Assembly (NCBI GenBank): GCA_014529385.2
Contig: CM043943.1
Span: 154,723,092 to 154,787,091, forward strand
Direction of reading: 5' to 3'
DNA: 64,000 bases
Source: Adiantum capillus-veneris
Lineage: Eukaryota; Streptophyta; Polypodiopsida; Polypodiales; Pteridaceae
The position numbers were made by a program, and so were the translations under genes. This document shows positions 58,520-64,000 of this stretch, piece after piece (positions within the stretch are counted from its first letter, which is position 1; each line of letters opens with the position of its first letter). The notes beneath the pieces were generated by a model, which saw only the letters and a program-made list of their open reading frames with translations, did not search any database and was not told the DNA's origin.

Positions 58520-61500
58520 CTTGGTAGGTATAGAGGAGGTAGCTATTGCACATGAGGAGGCACCAATATTATGAAGAGGGAGGTTCATTTTGACAATGGG
58601 TCCATAGCCAAATCAAAGAAAAAGGGCATCAGTTTTGCATAGAGAGGAAGAATAATGGCAAACGATTAGCATCACTTTAGCGCAGGGAGGAGGGAAGTAA
58701 TAAAGGAAATGGTACACCCTTGTAAATGAGGGGATAGGTAGGGGAAATCCCATCATGAGGTTTTTTTAAACCAAAAAATGTTTTTATGTATATGAGGGTT
58801 CCCATAGATAAGGTAGCAGAGGTAAGTTTGGTTTTACTAAGCTAGATAAGAGATGAGAGATATGGGAACAAGAGGGCGAGGGTTTAAACCGACTAGTTAG
58901 CTAAATCATATCATTGCATAGAGAAGAGACAAGGCCCTCCAACACATATTGAGGATAGAATACAAAAAGAAAAAAGTAATTTTTCCAAAAGACAGCAACA
59001 TTATCACCATCCTTGTGCTCAACAAAAGAAAAATTCTCCCGTAGGGGGAAGTATGAGGTCAAGACATGACAATGTAACCCTCTAGTAGCACAAACCTTTC
59101 CAAGGTTCTGTTACAAAATAGTATACTCATCACATCCATCATGCCCAATAGACCCAAATTACCCCATTGAGACCAAAGTAGGGAGAATACTCCAAGAAAT
59201 TACCACATGACAATAAAACCATTAGCTCAATAAATTAATGGTCACAGGATAGCAGGCAAAAAAATATTCTAAGTAAAAAGAGTAATAACGAGCTAAGGAA
59301 ACTAAACAGATTGTAGCCAGATGTGGTCCTCAAAGCCAAGTAAGTTGATTAGGTGACTTTGAGTGTGAAGATCATCGAGATTTGTCCCTCTCGGGTTATT
59401 TGTTAAACGGGTTTTTTCATTACAGTGCTTAGCAAGCCATTCTATTCTCTATTGCTGATTACTATGGCCTATTTTCTAACCCTGGAAGAGGAACGCTCAA
59501 CCGGTTTTGGTTGAGAATAACCTGGCATGGTTTTGCCTGGCCTAAATTGATGCCTGAACTGTGTTTTTGGAGCAATATGCAGAACTAGGGCCTACTACTT
59601 GTTGTGAATTGATGTTTTCCATTGCGGGTTAAAAAAACAAAAAAAACAAAGGCAATTGTCTACCATGGTTTATACTTGCCCTTACTGAGCTATAATAATT
59701 GTAATTAATTACTCGTTAGCAAAATGGGACTTACAAATGGCAAAAGAACATGAAATCTTTGCCTATGCTACTGATTTTACTGGTTATTATGGGATTATTT
59801 GGCCGAGAGTAGGTATGTTTTACTATTGCTCAACCAATACGTACCAACTTTTGATAATGTTGTTGTGGATAAACTCTATCGCATACCTGGTCTAAGCTCT
59901 GCTTGCGGTTTGCTGTTGTAATCTAGATAAACATGGAACACTAGACAAATTTCTTGTTGAAAATGGTCTATTTACATTACTCAATTCTGATTTCCTTAAA
60001 ACAACAACTTGCTATAGCTTTTCTTACCTCTGTTATTACTATGGCTGTGGATCTGATGATATTTGGATTACTGGTCTAAGCCATGACTCCTAATTCTATT
60101 CAAATATGAGTATTGATTTTGAGGGATTCTAGAATTTATTGAGTGTTACTAGATAGTTGTTACTTGATGTTACTTAATTTATTCTAGATAGTTGTTACTT
60201 GACTTTTTGGTTTACAATAATGGTAGCCACAGTTGTACTGACATAATGGGAATTTTTAACCTCAAATGTGGGTGTTGCCTGGCCTAAACTATTGCTTAAA
60301 CTATTGGGTAGTGGTTGGCACACCTTATGGTTGATACGATTTTTTGCTCGTTTGAAGTGAATGGTTTAGTGGTTGGCATACCTTATGGTTAATAAGGTTT
60401 TTTTCTCACCAACATTGGTGCTTATTGGCAATTAGGATCCTATGTTTTTTCCTGATATAGCTGTAGCTAAGGTAGTGATGGGCGATACATTGATAAAGAT
60501 GGGGCAGTAACAAAAAAGTACAACCCACATAATGAGGGGCTTCATTTTCTTCTGAATTCTTCAGCTAGGACTTGACTCAATGAAGCTTCAATTTTGAAGA
60601 TATCTTGGTAACACATTTTTCATTTGAAGGATATATTACCTATTGATTTGAAGAAACAGTGCTGTCCAAAAATGATGGTATGTAGAGTTTGAAAATAAAG
60701 TTGGCTGGCTAGATTCCATTCTTTAGGCTGGTTACTTGTTGGTTTGGTACTATTGGGCCTGGCCTGAGCTCATTTTTGTTTGTTTTGACATATACATGAT
60801 TCCATTAGTGAAATGGCTTATGAAAATTAGATTGTTCTATTAAATACTCATCAAATATGAACTAAACTATGATGTTGTGCTTACTTGGCTATCTTCGTAT
60901 TTGAGCAATGTTGGTCTTTACTTAAGAGTTACTTGAAAAACACTACAGATGTTGGAATTCATAAATTAGGACTATTGAACAATCTTGCTTCACTCATAAA
61001 GTGAAACAAACTATTCTTTTGATCTCTTGGTTTTTGTCTACCGGAGCTTACCATTCATAACATGGTTGATCGCATCCTATTCTGTGATCTTACTAGTCAT
61101 AATGTTTTATGATAAAGAATATGGTAATATTGAAACTCTTTAAGATGATTGGCTAGATTCCATTCTTCTGGTGGGTACTTGTTGGTCTAGTACTGATAAA
61201 TAATGCTGAGCCTGGGCTGATCTCATTTTGGCTTTTGCATATTAATGATTCCATTATTGGACTAGCTTTTGAAAGTGAGCATGTCCGGAGCAAGAAAAAT
61301 GTACTATACATATTGGAATAGGAGATTTATTGTGCCCCGACCACTCCTGAATAGCATCAATCTAAGCCATCTCCTCATCCATGGACTAGCACCATTTTAC
61401 ATCCGTACCATCCTCAAAACAAGTGTGTTCTACCTCCTCTGTAATCTTCACCATATGCACAATGGGAAGCCACATCACCATCATAAGTCAATCTCTACAC

Positions 61501-62151
61501 AAGATTTCTTACTCTCTCAAATATGCATGGTCCAAGATCACTTTGAGGTGCCATACTCCTTGCTTGCATCCTTCTTGAACTTGAAGCATTTATGGTAGCT
61601 GTGCCAAACTCCTCATCTAAGCTCTACTTTGAACCACTGTTGTTGTTACCATCATCATAACCTACACTCAAATTTGGCAGCTTAGGGGCATCATCCAAAT
61701 TATTCTTTCCTTTTCTTGATACATTCAACAATCTATTATGACTCACTTTTTCACACAACCTGCCACTCCATAGCTTCTTACCATAACCTACACTAGGTGA
61801 CCCTTGTTGCCATGCAAAACCTGTGATTGTGCACCAATATTTTTTGTGGCCACATTTTGTGCTACATCAATTCTTACATTATCCTTCACATCAGCATTCT
61901 AGCTTGCCATTTCATACAAAACAACATTTTTTGCTCACCCTCACTTTACATGTGACAAGATTGTAACACTACTTATACCCCCCTTATACCCTTTCTGCTC
62001 ATGGGAATAACCATAAATACAGCCTTTGGGTCAATCTTGCTTCTCAACTCATCTAGCGTATGCACATAATCATTCCAACTAAACACTTTGAAAGTTGACA
62101 CATCAAGCTTTTAACCACAAAACTTCTCTGTAGTAGTAGGCGTCATGTTCT
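58520..62151. other. Gene-free DNA between two copia copies
   Basis: No gene recognised. Diverged duplications are visible: TTAGTGGTTGGCATACCTTA with a partner near 60310, and GGCTAGATTCCATTCTT at 60709 and 61147 followed in both by GGTACTTGTTGGT-like sequence. Phrases with GCCTGGCCTAAA recur at 59540 and 60277. These suggest an old repeat, possibly a decayed element leader. An ORF at 61269-61598 shows no known domain. Confidence 0.45.
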
Positions 62152-62786
62152 TGTTAAGTATGGAGCCTGATTTAACCCTTGTAATTTTCTGTGGTAAAAA
62201 CGCACATTTGCAAGGCCCTCATTATGAGGAGAAGCCATCGTGCGTGAAGAAAAATCACTCGCCGCAAAATAAAATCACTCGCCAAAATATTCCTTTTCGT
62301 CGGAATGTTATGCCGGCCGGCGGCCGGAAAGTGGTTGGAAGACGATCAGTCGGTTGGCCGGTTGGCCGGTGGTCGGTAGTCAACAGCCGATGGCCGGTGG
62401 TTGAAAGTCAATGGTCGGTTGGCCAGTGGCCGAATTCAATGGTAGGTGGCCAAATTCAAAAGCGGACTTGTCTTCTCAAGGGCGGCCACACATGGGTGGA
62501 TTGAAGGGTCCGATTTGGACTTATCTACACAAGGGCGGCTACACATGGCTGCCTCTCATGAGAGAGGGTAGCCCTTTTGGCCTATAAAAGGAGGCCATTT
62601 CTACACACATTTCATAGTGTGAAGTTGATGCAACAAGGTGGGTGTGAGGTGGTGAGTGAAGCAAGGTGGGAACTCCAAAAGGGTATAATCCCTTTGTAAC
62701 CTACTTCTTGTTTTGAAGTACTAAAGCCATTGAGTGGCTGCTTTCCCGTGGACTTGTCCCACATTGGGTGAACCACGTATATTGTG

Positions 62787-62825
<39 letters not shown>

Positions 62826-62910
62826 CTATAATCTCTTGTATGTGAAAATTATCTCTCTCCATTAAGTAATCTACTCAATTATCTACTTAGCTACGTCATA
62901 TTTCCTAATA
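62152..62910 (+). repeat. 5' LTR of the second copia copy
   Basis: Starts TGTTAAGTATGGAGCCTGA and ends TTTCCTAATA, so the terminal CA has become TA. It includes a (CT)n tract at about 62790-62822, equal to the (AG)n of the other copy. Confidence 0.9.
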
Positions 62911-62926
62911 ACTGGTATCAGAGCAA
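62911..62926 (+). promoter_or_regulatory. Primer binding site, tRNA-Met
   Basis: ACTGGTATCAGAGCAA follows the LTR and contains the standard TGGTATCAGAGC. Confidence 0.88.
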
Positions 62927-62983
62927 GGTTTTCTCATAGCTAAATTATCTCAAGGAAAGGATTCCTTGAATTGAGTGGGAGTA

Positions 62984-64000
62984 ATGGTGGAGGAAGGGAA
63001 GCTCAAGATTGAGAAGTTCAACAACAAAAACTACCAACATTGGAAAATGCAGATTGAAGATTATCTCTAGCAGAAGCACCTCTATTTGCCACTAGGCGGT
63101 CTTGCAAAGAAGTGCGCAACAATGCCAGATGACGAATGGATTGTCCTTGATCAAAAGGCACTGGGAACAATCCGGTTAAGCTTAGCGTCAACAGTGGCCT
63201 TCAATGTTTTGGAGATGAAGACCACGGAGGACTTGATGAAGTCACTTGACGACTTCTACGAGAAACCATCGGCATCCAATAAGGTAATTCTCATGAAGCG
63301 CTTGTTCAATCTCAAGATGACAGTGAATGGTTCAGTTGTAGAACACCTAAATGACTTTAACACAAACATAAATCAACTTCGATCGGTGAAAATCAATTTC
63401 GATGATGAAGTTTGAGCTCTCCTTATACTATCATCTCTACCGGGGATAGTTGGGACAGCCTTGTGATGGTTGTAAGTAATTCTATTTCTGGCAGAAATAC
63501 TCTTAAGTTTGATGATGTGGTGGGTGTTCTCCTAAGGAAGGAAATATGAAGGAGAAGCACAGGAGAATCATCAAGTGCTGCACTGCCAGTGGAAACAAGA
63601 GGAAGGCCTAAGGAGAGGTTCAAAAACCAAAAGGGTCGTGATCGCTCAAGACGGAGAAAGTCACGCACAAAGTTAGTTCTTGAATGTTGGGACTGTGGCA
63701 AGAAGGGCCACGTCAAGAAGGATTGATGGTCAAAGAAGAAGAAGGAGACTGAGTCTCAAGACAACAAGCCAACATCGGAGGCCAATGTGGCAGGTAAAGT
63801 AGAGCAAAATGCTCTAATTCTGTCATTAGACAATGTGTCTAATTCGTGTATAGTAGATTCCAGGGCTTCATTCCATGTGACACCACACAAGCAACATTTC
63901 CAAGAATACACCAAAGGTAATTTTGGGTATGTATACTTGGGAGATTGAGATGATGAAGCTTGTGAAATTGTTGGCAAAGGTACATTTTGTGTCAAAACTG
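62984..64000 (+). pseudogene. Copia gag and protease start, many stops
   Basis: Opens MVEEGKLKIEKFNNKNYQHW at 62984 with a TAG at 63068. The longest open piece is 63086-63415 (LGGLAKKCATMPDDEWIVLD, then NLKMTVNGSVVEHLNDFNTN), ended by TGA where the other copy has Arg. Further stops occur, including a TGA at 63723-63725 that replaces the last Cys of the zinc knuckle (CWDCGKKGHVKKD-stop). The protease site reads VDSRASFH. It runs off the window. Confidence 0.88.

Larger units (their letters stand above)
62152..64000 (+). mobile_element. Copia element, same family, plus strand, cut by window edge
   Basis: LTR 62152-62910, primer site and gag/protease region follow, in opposite orientation to the element at 53192-58514 and 3.6 kb from it. 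Sequence is close to that copy but with many stops, so it is older. Confidence 0.9.

Noticed and set aside
61269-61598. 109-codon ORF on the plus strand
   Set aside because: No recognisable domain, no codon-usage or homology support, and it lies in repeat-like gene-free DNA.

Overview
The window looks like intergenic DNA from a large, repeat-rich land-plant nuclear genome. Evidence: plant-type Ty3 chromoviruses, a Tat-type Ty3 element with a second RNase H, Ty1/copia elements primed by initiator tRNA-Met, long CT and CA microsatellites, and one intron-containing plant receptor-like kinase fragment. The species cannot be named from the sequence. The Penelope-like element resembles a group reported (from memory) in algae and spike mosses, so a seed-free plant or gymnosperm is a guess only. 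Almost everything here is mobile DNA; the kinase at 20.6-21.8 kb is the only host-like gene.

Left part (1-19.1 kb) is a pile of LTR retrotransposons. A copia-like LTR on the minus strand (247-660) is cut by the window edge. A solo LTR with a perfect 5-bp target duplication lies at 721-1948. A complete but mutated Ty3 chromovirus lies at 1983-8646 (LTR, gag, protease, RT, RNase H, integrase, chromodomain, LTR). Then come three truncated elements back to back: a plus-strand relative (8796-11152), a minus-strand relative with its pol core deleted (11153-14957), and a minus-strand non-autonomous element (14958-18720). That last one carries gag, protease and an unknown acidic ORF in place of pol, and its LTR is the same family as the solo LTR. 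An LTR scrap lies at 18880-19110.

Middle part (19.1-41.6 kb): the kinase fragment, a decayed retroelement gag and protease split by an LTR-like block (23-25.6 kb), a minus-strand Tat-type Ty3 element with both LTRs and dual RNase H (28183-35903), then CA-rich DNA with three long CA arrays and a run of 48 C.

Right-centre (41.6-52.2 kb) is the most unusual part. A tandem set of reverse-transcriptase elements is separated by (CA)n arrays. One copy (A, 43569-50201) has a 3-kb leader with internal duplications and intron-like signals, one long stop-interrupted frame with a CxC motif and an RT (YMDD), and a 3' terminal hairpin. A second leader copy (B, 50261-52152) follows like a pseudo-LTR, and an older diverged relative (41615-43512) precedes it. 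I interpret these as Penelope-like elements close to the Naiad/Chlamys group; no endonuclease was recognised.

Right part (53.2-64 kb): a young-looking copia element on the minus strand (53192-58514) with a perfect target duplication but a deletion between RT and RNase H. A decayed plus-strand copy of the same family starts at 62152 and runs off the window. Most reading frames are broken, so little here is expected to make functional protein.
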